In this document: positions 22,101 through 32,219 of the stretch, piece after piece
Layout of the letters: each line of letters opens with the position of its first letter
Numbering within the stretch: the first letter of the stretch is position 1
DNA from: Fragilariopsis cylindrus CCMP1102
Taxonomy: Eukaryota; Bacillariophyta; Bacillariophyceae; Bacillariales; Bacillariaceae
Direction: 5' to 3'
Length of the DNA: 33,718 nt
Assembly (NCBI GenBank): GCA_900095095.1
Contig: FMBT01000153.1
Span: 1-33,718, forward strand
The notes under the pieces: generated by a model
Seen by the model: only the letters and a program-made list of their open reading frames with translations
Told to the model about the DNA's origin: nothing
The model's database searches: none
Translations under genes and position numbers: made by a program

Positions 22101-22444
22101 CGACGCTGGACGATGAAATCGCCATATCCTCATGGCATTGTTGCCAGGGCGACCAATGGACAAATCCCAAAGCTCGCTCATTTAGTGGCCTTTACCATAG
22201 GACTTAGACGAACTGAGAATGAATTTTTACCTACAACGAAGAGGAATTTCAGAGAGAATTTGACGCGTTATGTGAGCGACTACATTGTGCTGATAAAGAG
22301 CCTGTCGTAAGAGCAACCAATAATGAATTGATGTCAACAGCTTTGAATTTGATGGAGTCCTGCGCCGAACGAACGACAAATGTTACCACGAAGGGGTCTA
22401 GGGCATCCCTTCTGTGGTCGCGAAGAGAACAATTATATCCATAG
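19194..22444 (+). CDS. Double GH20-like protein 3, type II membrane/secreted (three frame breaks)
   Basis: About 1028 residues after repair. Start MSMVSMM; a signal-anchor helix lies at about 27-52. First half: LGVLIDTGRHYFPL, LTDDQNF, VIPEVNIPGHAGAWG, CPEFVC. A missing T near 20204 breaks FLHLGGDELHMSTPCLEE, which is then read in another frame; the full GGDE motif is present. A second change lies near 20425-20445, just after FGGITHTG. Exon 1 ends at 20926 (AG before GTACGT) and exon 2 starts at 21092. Second half: VGILVDLVQD, LRVTDDFG, LVPEINLATNGGGW, CPVTLC and HLGSDQREKAILGCF, with catalytic Glu changed to Gln. A last missing base near 22230-22240 hides the true C-terminus, FDALCERLHCADKEP, which ends at TAG 22442. 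It is the third member of the tandem array. Confidence 0.82.
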
Positions 22445-22808
22445 ATCAACCTCTGAAGTCCTGTGTTGCTATTATTAAGTACAAAAACTTTCTCATTCTA
22501 GCTTGTAATGGTTTACTAATAGTTTGAGACGGAATTAGTTATATAGAAATTGTACGCCTGACATGTATATGAACAAGATAAATACAGTCTACTAGTCCTA
22601 TTACAACTATATGTACCAATATTCTTCATCCTGGTCTCCTAACTTTGTCAATGTATCGATCTTAAAGCCTGTATAGATATTCTCAGGTGTGATCAACTAC
22701 TACCTCTTTCTTCTTGTAAAGATTTTCGATCGAATTATATGTTAACTGGGTGCCAATACCATAGTGACTCACTCACTCGAGATGAAATCTCGGAAATAAT
22801 CAAGCACT
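22445..22808. other. Intergenic region between convergent genes
   Basis: AT-rich 3' flanks of GH20-like gene 3 and DGAT2. Nothing else was recognised. Confidence 0.4.
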
Positions 22809-24220
22809 TTAACTTTTTAGTGTCTCTCTGATTCCCCATTTGGAATGTGGAGTCGTATTCCTTGGCCGTTTAACTGCTCGCTATATTTATATAGTTACAT
22901 TTCCTTTTTTTACTTACCGAATTTCCAGAATTCGATCCTTAACATTTTTGGAATGCAACTCTATCAATGCATTGATATACTTGGTATGATATTCGTCGAC
23001 CAAGTCATCATCTGGTTTTGCCCCGATTACTTTGGGTCTTGGCGTTGAAATCGGCTTTCCGATCAATACTCGTACCTGTCGTTTGTGTGGAATTGGTGTA
23101 CCCCATCGCCCATGGAACAAGGGAAGGGCAATCCCAAAGTTCTTTTGAATCCAAAGTCGGGGTCCTAAAAGGAATGAATAAGTCTACAAAATCAAAGAGG
23201 TAATATTATCGAATATACAGATATTAATCTGTCAGTAAACCGTGGCAATATCAACATAATTAATAGCACCAAAACCAAAAACAACAGTAAAACTCAAAAT
23301 GACATCGTTATAAAACGCACCGTGTATAAATCATTATTACCAACACCAAAAACGGGGACCAAATCAGCTCCATAACTTAAGGCCAATCGAACAAAGCCCT
23401 TGCGTCGTTTTAATACTACTGTATCCTTTCCGGGTGTCGTATACATGCTCTCCTCTTCTCCTCCGGTACAAACAAATAAGGAACGTCCCTCTTCCAAGAC
23501 TTTGCTGGCAACCGTTCTTGATGCATCGACATATCCCATATTCAGAAACATTTCTCTTACCAGTGGTATTTTAAATATAATCGTTGCAGCCAAACCAGTT
23601 AGTTTACAACCTACTAAACCCGGAAATTGCACGTCAAAGGAACTTCCGACCGTCGAAAATAAACCCAATGGTGTACAATGAATTCCGTGAGGATGAACTG
23701 CAATCACGTATTGTTTATGGGGCGGAAGCTTAGCCACATCATTATCATTATTATTATCATCTGACTCTGACGACGACCATGGAACGCATGTCATTTGAAG
23801 GTAATCTTGATGAGAATATAAAAATTTTGCTGATGCTCTTTCTAGAATATTCCGATTGTTGGGACAACAGTTAGCATCCTTCACGGATAAATGTTGTTGG
23901 TTGAATATCAAGATAAATACCACGTAGTAGATCGAAAATGGGATGATGAACCATTGTGCCACCATCCAAACGAAATTAGAAGGAAGAAGCTGTGTATATT
24001 CAAGCAAATAAACGATACCCACACCGAATAATATAGGAATAAGTATCAGACCAAAAAATCCTCCAACGACGAGACCTGACATAACTAATTCAAAACCAAG
24101 CGGGGATGTAACATAATGGAGACATGCTGTTGTCACAGCAACTGGAAACCAAATCAATTCACTAGCCCATGGAAGTGATCGGTATGAGCAACTTGTGTTA
24201 TTTTCGTGCTGTTGGCTCAT
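22809..24220 (-). CDS. DGAT2: Acyl-CoA:diacylglycerol acyltransferase type 2 (DGAT2)
   Basis: DGAT2 makes triacylglycerol from diacylglycerol and acyl-CoA at the endoplasmic reticulum. Exons: 24220-23321, 23183-22918 and, less certainly, 22860-22809, for about 405 residues. Long hydrophobic segments occupy about residues 23-115 as the usual membrane hairpin. Family motifs: YVIAVHPHGIHCTPLG, FVCTGGEEESMY, LKRRKGFVRLAL, LVPVFGVGNNDLYT. Across intron 1 the reading continues TYSFLLGPRLW, then LPLFHGRWGTPIP and VLIGKPI, and the H-x-x-Y-like EYHTKYINAL. Intron 1 is phase 0 with a weak GTGCG donor. Intron 2 is only 57 bp and leads to a 16-residue tail ending WGIRETLKS. The final acceptor choice is my inference from frame and similarity to typical DGAT2 tails. 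Confidence 0.9.
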
Positions 24221-24723
24221 ACTTACAACAATGTCAAATGAACAGTGAACAAACAGTGAACAATGAACGCAGTGAAAATAAATGAAATTATGATAATTGG
24301 GCTAAAAAAATTACATAGCAAGTGCATACAGTAGTCGTACAAAATTCCACCAATCATTTCTCGTACAAGCGTATTTGCTCTCGATTTGCTCTCGCATTAA
24401 TCTTCATAGATTTAAGCCTCTCCATATTTGTGCGAAGCAACTACGTGTGACGTCTACAGCAACATAATGAAACGAGATGACGAAACCACTACGTACAGAG
24501 GGTAATAATTATTACCCTGACTACTACGTACAAGTTTGTGCCAAATACCTCTCTCGTCCAACCATCGTCACAGAGATGAAACAAAAGTAAGTAGCAGGAC
24601 TACAGACACCCATTCTGCTCAAAGTATTGAATGTATCTGGTCTATAGCCGCCCGCCCATCGCAACCCAATCGATACTTAGAAGCCATCAATAATTTAAAA
24701 AGGCTAGGAGAAAAACATCAACG
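24221..24723. promoter_or_regulatory. Divergent promoter region between DGAT2 and the kinase
   Basis: Both flanking genes start here. It contains TGACGTC at 24448-24454, a half-CRE type site, and a 20-bp perfect palindrome at 24499-24518. The palindrome is flanked on both sides by CTACGTACA in direct orientation. Which gene these sites serve is unknown. Confidence 0.4.
24499..24518. repeat. Perfect 20-bp palindrome in the divergent promoter
   Basis: AGGGTAATAATTATTACCCT is its own reverse complement. CTACGTACA occurs just left and again just right of it. It could be a dimeric transcription-factor site. Confidence 0.7.
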
Positions 24724-27339
24724 ATGGCGAATCGCAATCTACTAAAACGAATACCAAAATATGATGGAACGCGACAATTTCCATATGCAGTTGTTGCCGT
24801 GGCCGCTACATCGATGATCGGAATTTTGACAGCATCATCGACATCATCCAATAATAATAATACCGCTATTGAAGAAGATGATTCTTCCTCACGACAACAT
24901 CTTGCATCAAGCAGCGAGAGTCATCATAATATTTACAAAAATACTGATACGAACAGTACAACAATAAGCAATCCGTCATCATCAAAGTGGACACGACGAC
25001 CCGAAACAATATTGTACAATACCCTAAGCAACATTAACAACAGCATATCCAATTCGATGACAGCTGATCCTTGTTTATGCGAACGCGAACGAAAAACGCA
25101 ACAAGTCCGTGATGAAGATCCGAGATTCACAACCAATCCACGTCCACAATCTATTTCTACACAAGATTATAAAGATAAGAGTGCACTTGTACGTAAACAC
25201 AGGACGCTCCGTCTTCTGGACATGAAAAAAACAGAGGCCTCAGTCGATTCGAAATATGATTGGAACAAGGATGAGATGGTCGGTGAGGGAGCATATTCAA
25301 AGGTCTATCAGGCAGTATGCAAAGATACCGGTGAAGTCGTTGCTCTGAAGAATATATCAAAAAAGTATACCGATTCACAATACTTTCAACAAGAAGTGGA
25401 GGCAATGTTGTACATTCAAGAGAGGGGTGGACATCCTCGTGTTATTACATTACATGAGCACTTCGAGGATGGAGATTCATACGTTCTTATTCTAGACTTT
25501 ATCCGGGGTGGAGAACTTTTCGATCATTTGATTGAGATGGGTGCATATTCTGAAATGGACGCCTCCAGAATCGTTCGGGAAGTTGCATCCGCTTTACTAT
25601 TTTTGCATGGTATCGGTTTAGTGCATGCCGATCTTAAACCGGAAAATATTCTATTAACTACGACCCGACGAGGAGATTCTGTCGTAAAGGTAGCTGACTT
25701 CGGTACGGCAATCTTTGTTGGGAATGATAGCGATACTACCGTAACTAACAAGAATAAATTACAACCCGAAAAAGTCTACGGGGCACCTACGCCCGCCTAC
25801 TCACCACCAGAATCTATTCTTCGAACATCTCCTATACAACCCTCCATGGATATGTGGTCTCTGGGTGTAATTTTGTTCATTATGCTAACTGGGTGTCACC
25901 CGTACGACGTTAGTGGAGAATCAACAGACGTAGAGATTGAAGATCGTATCAAGGACACAAAATATAAAATACCGATTAATGATCCAGGAATTGCCGGACA
26001 TCTATCAAAAAGTGCTAAGGACCTTATAACAAAACTAATGAATCGAGATTGTACAAAACGATTAACAGCCTATCAAATGCTTCAACATCCATGGGTACAA
26101 GGAGAAACGGCTACCACAGAAATCATTCAAGGAAGTGACCAGCGGTTGTCAAAATTTCGAGTATTTAAATCACGGCTTCAGGCGAAGTTCTTTGAAAATG
26201 CCATCAAGTGGAGTGATTTAAACAACGATCCTGACACTGATAGTAAACGGAAAACTGGTTTGATTGAACGGTCGTTTAATGCCTTTGGTACAGATAAGGA
26301 TGGTTTTTTAGGTTCCAAAGAGATATTGGGAACGGCTGACGGTAATATTGAAGAGATCGTAGAGGGAGAGGGACCGACTATCAATATATCCGATTACGAA
26401 AATTTGCTGAGAGAAAACATGCAAAACAAATACTATCCAGCGGGACATACTATTTACCAGGAAGGTGATACTGGTCGAGCCATGTACTTTTTGGAAAGTG
26501 GAGCCGTAGAAGTCGTTGCCAATGGGACAAGAGCTGTTCGAACAGGTGGAGATTTTTTTGGTGAAGGAGCCTTGCTGCATCCTCAAAAGATTCGATCAGC
26601 GTCGGTTCGATGTTTAACGCCCATTCATGCACTTGAAATCAGTCAAGAATACTTTGAAAAGTATATTGCTTCGTCCAGTTCGGGTTTGTACCTAACATTG
26701 AAGAAAAAGATAAGATCCGAAAGCGCAATCGTGCTAAGACAATATTAAGAATGCAAAAAGATTTGAAAACCGTGGCAAGCCTCGTAAAGCTAAGTTCTAC
26801 AAGGATGGAGACGATGGAGATACGATGTGGATCTTGGAAAAGGGAAGGTTAATATCGAGGTATCTAGTGGTCAGACCGTTTTTTCGGTATACCCCGGTAA
26901 CATTTTCGGCGAGCATGCACCTATCACGGGCAATAGGAGAAATTGTGATGCGACATGCGTCGCAAAGGAAGGCTGTATAGCTCAGGAACTTTCGGGTCTT
27001 CAATTTCGCAAGTTATTGGAATCTTCTACAAGCGTAAAGGATTCGATTAAAGAATTGTATCTCCGACGAGAATTCAAGAAGGCGATCGTTCTGAGGATGC
27101 GTAGGAGCTTTCCCTACGATGATCCTGAGGAGGCTTTTGCGGCTGCCGATGAAAAACGTGTAGGGCGTTTGGATAGAGAGAATGTTTCTAAATTAATGAG
27201 GGAAATGAATCCAAATTATACGAACCAGGATATAGATGATGTTATACACTCTTTGAACTTAACGGGATCAGGAAGTGTTACATTTGCTGAAATGAAAAAG
27301 GCTCTCATTGGAGATAAAATTACTGCTGCTTCTATGTAA
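24724..27339 (+). CDS. Ser/Thr kinase with C-terminal cyclic-nucleotide-binding domains and EF-hand-like segments (three frameshifts)
   Basis: About 872 residues after repair. A short N-terminal hydrophobic segment (20-38) precedes a Ser/Asn-rich region. The kinase domain starts near residue 178: VGEGAYSKVY, VALKNI, catalytic loop HADLKPEN (HRD Arg replaced by Ala), DFGTA, and PPES in place of APE. A degenerate EF-hand (GTDKDGFLGSKE) follows. The first cyclic-nucleotide domain has GHTIYQEGDTGRAMYFLESG and FGEGALLHPQKIRSAS. The second has DGDDGDTMWILEKG and FGEHAPITGNRRNCDATC. The end holds two more degenerate EF-hand loops. Three single missing bases near 26701, 26780 and 26842 separate the two cyclic-nucleotide domains into four frames; together they restore register, which supports one gene. 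The kinase precedes the binding domains, the reverse of PKG. Confidence 0.83.
26700..26846 (+). other. Cluster of three single-base frameshifts in the kinase gene
   Basis: One base each seems missing at TTGAAG (about 26701), GCCTCG (about 26780) and GGGAAGG (about 26842). Reading through with all three restored gives EKDKIRKRNRAKTILRMQKD, then RKAKFYKDGDDGDTM, then KVNIEVSSGQTVF, in cyclic-nucleotide-domain order. Confidence 0.7.
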
Positions 27340-27830
27340 CAATGGTCACGATCAATTATGGTTTTTTGCGACCGTAATAAATCCAATGCAATTCGGAAAA
27401 ATAATGATAATTAGGCCTTGTATTCAATCAAACATCGTTTTTCACAACTTTTGATTTTTATATCAGAAGAGGCATGAATAAGGTGCCATATAGCTATAGA
27501 ATTATCACAATTTAGTTAAAGAAGCTGGGAGAGATTTCATCAGAGGAAAGAGAATTGGTAGTTGCGACGTTTCAGTCTAACTACACCATTGTTTTCTTTT
27601 GAGTGAGTGAGTGAGTGAGTCGTACCGGCAGAGATTTGATTCATTAAAAATGGAAACACTACTTCTTGGTTTTACACCAGCTTGCTTAAGCTGGTGTGGT
27701 CGGAAGTTCGCTAGTGACATAGTATTTGATATAGGCTGTTTAATAAAAGTACTATTATGCCTAAGAATTGCTTTAAATTTATTGTTTATTTCGTGTATTT
27801 CTTATTATAATTATAATTTATGATAATATT
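27340..27830. other. Intergenic region between convergent genes
   Basis: It contains a (GAGT)n microsatellite at about 27601-27620 and a perfect hairpin at 27674-27697. No gene was recognised; the short open frame across the hairpin is not credible. Confidence 0.45.
27674..27697. repeat. Perfect 10-bp inverted repeat with 4-base loop
   Basis: ACACCAGCTT, loop GCTT, then AAGCTGGTGT. Its position between two converging gene ends suggests a 3'-UTR stem-loop, but no known RNA class is recognised. Confidence 0.6.
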
Positions 27831-29021
27831 TTAAATGCCAGCAGGGAGTTCACGCATTAACCAAAATCCAGCAGGGTCATCATCTTCATCACGTTGAACA
27901 CAAACAAAGTGTAATCCATTTAATGCATCCTTACCTTCTTCAAATGCGACACCTTCCTCACGTTGATTATCATCTAATCGTGCCATTAAATATCGTGTAT
28001 CGATATCGGTATCCATAATTAAATTTCTTTTTCGTAAATCAGCTGACATAGATGCAACCTCTGTTCCTGCTAACCATGCTGCTAATGGTTCAGGACGTTG
28101 AGTTAATATAACAACACCTTGTACGAATGTATCAGCGGGTGGTAAATCTTCTAAAAAACTATCACTGATTGTACATAATCGTCCAACACCAATATTATTA
28201 TCATTAATATCACCACCAGGTAAAAATTCTGCAAGTGGTAATGCAACAAATGCATATTTTTCTCCACGTAACGCATCTGGCATCTTAACGGGTGTTCGTA
28301 CATCTAAAAATGATGGCACACCAGCACCTAAACCACTACCAACACCCATATTAGCTTGGTACCTGTATAATATGGACAAATAAAAGAGCAGAGCAATTTG
28401 TTAGAAGAAAATAATGATAAGAAAGAAACGAAAAAAAGTCACGAGAAAATTACTCATGTATTTAAATCTTGCGAGTCAAGTCGCATCGCTAATATATAAC
28501 ACTTGGAAACGTTTCATTGTCGCGATAGTAGTTACATTTGCATCTGCATTTGTATCTTTTTGTTTGTCTTCTTCAAATTTAACTTACCCTTCCATTTTTG
28601 GATATACATCCTTATGTCGTTCTTCTAACCATTGTGCAATAGAATATGTACCACGTGATGGTCGACTAACAACGTCTAGTTCACTTAATGCGATATTAAT
28701 CATATTAAACATTGCACCACGAAAAAAACGAATAGTTGATGGTTTGGATTCAATTCTTGAATCTTCCATTAAATCTTCAACAGTTTGACGTACTTCTTTT
28801 GAATTAACTTTATTGGATGGTAAAGTTTTAACAAATCGAAAACTACCTGTTGAGTCTGTAATTAATACTTCCCATAATTTTTTACCACCTGGTGCAATAA
28901 CCGGTCGACTATAACAATCTAATTCCCAATCATCTGATGTTTTTTTATCCGAATATTGAATAAATTCAATCTGATCATCAGTATTAATGGATGCTGTCGG
29001 TGTACTTCTCAGTTGAATTAA

Positions 29022-29055
<34 letters not shown>

Positions 29056-29246
29056 GATACTGAAGACGATGAAGACGATGGTGTTGATATGCTTCTTCCA
29101 TACGTATTTCTCATTCTGGTATTACTACTAGAAGTAGAAGAAAACCCACTGACGACATTGATTGACGATGCCGTTATTGTCAGAATAACAAGTAGTAACA
29201 AAAATAGTTGACTTTGGCAACATGAGGATGATGATAATGACGACAT
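27831..29246 (-). CDS. TAB2: TAB2/ATAB2-family RNA-binding protein, plastid
   Basis: Tab2 in Chlamydomonas and ATAB2 in Arabidopsis promote translation of photosystem I psaB mRNA, and the family is confined to oxygenic phototrophs. Exon 1 (29246-28588) has a signal peptide ending VVSGFSST, an ASAFAP-like plastid site, then Ser- and Asn-rich stretches (GAT/AAT microsatellite). The family core is WELDCYSRPVIAPGGKKLWEVLITD, VNSKEVRQTVEDLM, STIRFFRGAMFNMI and PSRGTYSIAQWLEERHKDVYP. The phase-2 intron 28363-28587 joins MEG to YQANMG. Exon 2 (28362-27831) carries LRGEKYAFVALPLAEF, ILTQRPEPLAAWLAG and a C-terminus ending GFWLMRELPAGI. Total 396 residues, near the family norm, and the frame is intact. 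Confidence 0.92.
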
Positions 29247-30069
29247 GTTATTTTTCGGCTATTCGTTTCTACACTTTGGAGATGATATACAGTTTACGTA
29301 GACTATATAAGAATTCGTAGTAGAATTTAAATTCTTCGTTTGTTTTTTGAAAAAAATATTGTGTTGGTTACTTTCAATCAATCATCATTGTCATCTGCGG
29401 CACAAAGACATCATATTCTTTCTTCAAAACATCATTTACGATCATGATTTCGTCGAACAAGAATAAAGAAAATGAAAAAAACCCGCCTAACAGAACAAAG
29501 ATCCACGTGAAGCTCTGTCTGTCTGTATGACGTGGCATGTATTTAAATACTTTAAGGTTCGAGATTTCAAGGATTTTTTATTGACCGCTGTCTGTCTGTA
29601 TGACGTCATATATTTCGATAACTTTAGAGTTTGAGAGTCTGTCTGTATGACGTCATATATTTAGATACTTTAGGGTTCGAGATTATAAGGCGTCTTGCAT
29701 GCCTCCAACTTCACGACGTCCATCGCTTTTTCTGAAGCACAAACCTCTCAAAACCGATCAAAAACAAAATATCTGCCAAGACAAAAGCAAATAATCCATC
29801 GTTATCATCATCAGACACCACCTACATGACGAGTTGATCAATAGCAGTAAAACGATATCGTATTGAATAACACTACCGCACCATACTACAGTAGACCATC
29901 ATTTTCGTAAATCAAATTCGAATTGAAAAAGATAACAATCGTCTACACTACCAACATAAGCAACCCAATATTGTACATCACAGGATCCAATATAAGTGCT
30001 AGCTAGAATATAACTATATAATTTACTACTCGAATACTCAACAATTAATTACAATCATAAACAATAATT
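29247..30069. promoter_or_regulatory. Divergent promoter region between TAB2 and NOP58
   Basis: This spacer of about 820 bp feeds two divergent genes. Its central feature is three imperfect ~50-bp repeats (29515-29690), each carrying a TGACGT core. The NOP58-proximal part is CA/AAC-rich leader-like sequence. Confidence 0.5.
29515..29690 (+). repeat. Three imperfect tandem repeats with CRE-like TGACGTCA cores
   Basis: Units begin CTGTCTGTATGACGT at about 29515, 29588 and 29638 and continue with a TATTT-GATACTTTA-GGTTCGAGA-like tail. Copies 2 and 3 hold the full palindrome TGACGTCA (29601-29608 and 29648-29655). Copy 1 holds TGACGTGG (29528-29535). TGACGT is the core of the CO2/cAMP-responsive elements described upstream of diatom carbonic anhydrase genes and is bound by bZIP factors. 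Confidence 0.7.
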
Positions 30070-31800
30070 ATGTTGGTTTTATTTGAAACTCCGGCTGGAT
30101 ATTCGCTATTCAAGGTAAATATTCAATAATGATACAGTATGCGAATATTATGAATGCAGTGTCGATCATTATTTATATCATGCCAGCCAATATGATTTAC
30201 TACCAACAAAATCTAACTATGTTATTTAATTGATATGTTTCTTCTTCTATACTATTTTTATGATATATATATTCTTACCGCGTAGGTTTCCGATGAAAAG
30301 AAACTAAAGAAAACTGATGCAGAAGATATCCACGAAACATTCTTCAAGGATAGTAAAACTGCATCTAAGTACATGTCATTAGTGAGTTTTCAACCCTTTG
30401 AAGATACAGCCGATGCTGTTACGGCTGCAACAAGTATCTTAGAGGGTAAGGTATCAAAGTCACTCAAGAAATTCTTGAAGAAGAAACTTAAGAAGGCTGC
30501 ATCATCATCATTAGCTGTTGCTGATAAAGCACTTGGTTTATCAATCAAGGAGGGATTCGGTGATGCAACGAAGGTTGTATCTGATGATAAAACGAATGAA
30601 TTATTCCGTGGACTACGTTGTTACATGGATGAGTTATTCGATACCGATGGTGGAATCAAAGCAGAGGACTTACGTGCAATGCAATTGGGTTTATCACATT
30701 CATTGAGTCGATACAAACTCAAATTTTCTGCTGATAAAGTTGATACGATGGTTGTGCAGGCTGTTGGATTATTGGATGAACTTGATAAGGAAATTAATAC
30801 GTACGCAATGAGAGTTAAGGAATGGTACGGATGGCATTTTCCAGAATTACAGGCTATTTTAAATGAAAATTCACATTATGCCAAGCTGGTATTAAAATGT
30901 GGTATGAGACCAAACTTTTCTAAGACTGATCTATCTGAAATTTTAGATGATGAAACTATTGAAGCTACCGTTAAGGAGGCCGCCGAAGTTAGTATGGGAA
31001 CAGAAATTGCTGAAATTGATATTATTAACATCCAGGCATTAGCCGAACAGGTCTTATCGATGTCGGAATATCGTGCACAACTATTTGAATACCTTAAAAA
31101 TCGAATGAATGCGATCGCACCCAATCTAACCGTTTTGGTCGGTGAACTTGTTGGGGCACGATTAATCGCTCATGCAGGATCACTTATGAACCTTGCTAAG
31201 CAACCTGCCTCAACAGTACAAATATTGGGTGCAGAAAAGGCTTTGTTTCGTGCACTTAAAACAAAGAGTGATACACCTAAATACGGTTTGATCTACCATG
31301 CATCTCTTGTTGGACAAGCTGCACCAAAGAATAAGGGAAAGATCAGTCGTGTCCTTGCCGCGAAGTGTGCCTTGGGTATCCGTGTTGATGCCTTAACTGA
31401 TGAAACTGCCGAACAAGTCGATACTACCATCGGATACGAAGGTCGGGCTAAGGTCGAAGCTCGATTACGTCAACTTGAGGGTGGAAGTATCGGTGCATCC
31501 AATGGGGACTTAAAATCAAAGAAGACTGCTAAGTACGATCCAGTGGCCGCAAAAACTTCTGCATCCGGATCGACTTATAACGCTTCAAGTGATATGATTA
31601 TGGACGATGCTGCACCTGCAACTGAAGAGAAAGAAAAGAAAAAGAAGAAAAAGGATAAACGCAAGTCGAAGAGCGGTGGTGATGACGACGAAGACGATGC
31701 TCCCAAGAAAAAGAAGAGAAAAACAGAAGAGGATGGTGACGAAGAGAAAGAAAAGAAATCCAAAAAGGAAAAAAAGAAGAAAAAGAAATCCATGTCTTGA
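30070..31800 (+). CDS. NOP58: Nucleolar box C/D snoRNP core protein NOP58
   Basis: NOP58 is a core protein of box C/D snoRNPs, which guide 2'-O-methylation of rRNA in the nucleolus. Exon 1 (30070-30114) encodes [15 protein letters not shown], the classic N-terminus. The phase-0 intron 30115-30285 (171 bp, GTAAAT to TAG) leads to VSDEKKLKK and the remaining frame without a break. Total 519 residues. Then come the NOP5 N-terminal domain ([11 protein letters not shown]), the central coiled region ([20 protein letters not shown]) and the Nop RNA-binding domain ([20 protein letters not shown], then [16 protein letters not shown]). A Lys/Glu/Asp-rich KKE-type tail (about 430-519) is typical of NOP58 rather than NOP56. 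The stop codon overlaps an AATAAA motif at 31800-31805. Confidence 0.96.
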
Positions 31801-32219
31801 ATAAAAATAAACTAAAAAGATGATGGTGGTAGTTGGGGATGTTACACAATGATACAACATAAAATTCCTCCGTGTAATATTAGCTTGATTTTATATTTTA
31901 CTCAGTACCACTCTTTTGTTGTATTTCTTAGATTCTTTAGTCTTAGGATTGTGAAGTCATCGTATAAAATTGAATGAAACATACATAAATAGTGTATTGA
32001 GATTCGAAGCCAAAATAGGATCAAAAAAAGGGTCTGAATTCTACCGTATCGAATGTCTAAAAGGTACTGTGTATAATTAGAGAAATATTATAATAAGAAA
32101 ATAACCATCATATTATATACAGTAAATCTGGCAAACTAATAGGAAGTATTAATAGATCTTTAGTCATCGTCAGGGTTGGAATACTAGACATCCTATTGGT
32201 ATTCGATATATATATCTTT
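31801..32219. other. Intergenic region between convergent genes
   Basis: AT-rich 3' flanks of NOP58 and SEN54 with no recognisable gene. Confidence 0.45.

Noticed and set aside
27674..27697. Bacterial-type intrinsic terminator
   Set aside because: The context is eukaryotic, the stem is not G/C-dominated and no T tract follows directly.
29515..29690. CRISPR-like array or tRNA B-box cluster in the TAB2/NOP58 spacer
   Set aside because: Only three imperfect units without constant repeats and unique spacers. The GGTTCGAGA segments lack the CC of a B box and no cloverleaf can be formed.
30115..30285. Possible box C/D snoRNA inside the NOP58 intron
   Set aside because: snoRNA genes often sit in such introns, but no convincing C box with matching D box (CTGA) and terminal stem was found.
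31575..31860. Phe/Ser-rich minus-strand frames at the NOP58 end
   Set aside because: They are antisense shadows of the Lys/Glu-rich KKE tail of NOP58.
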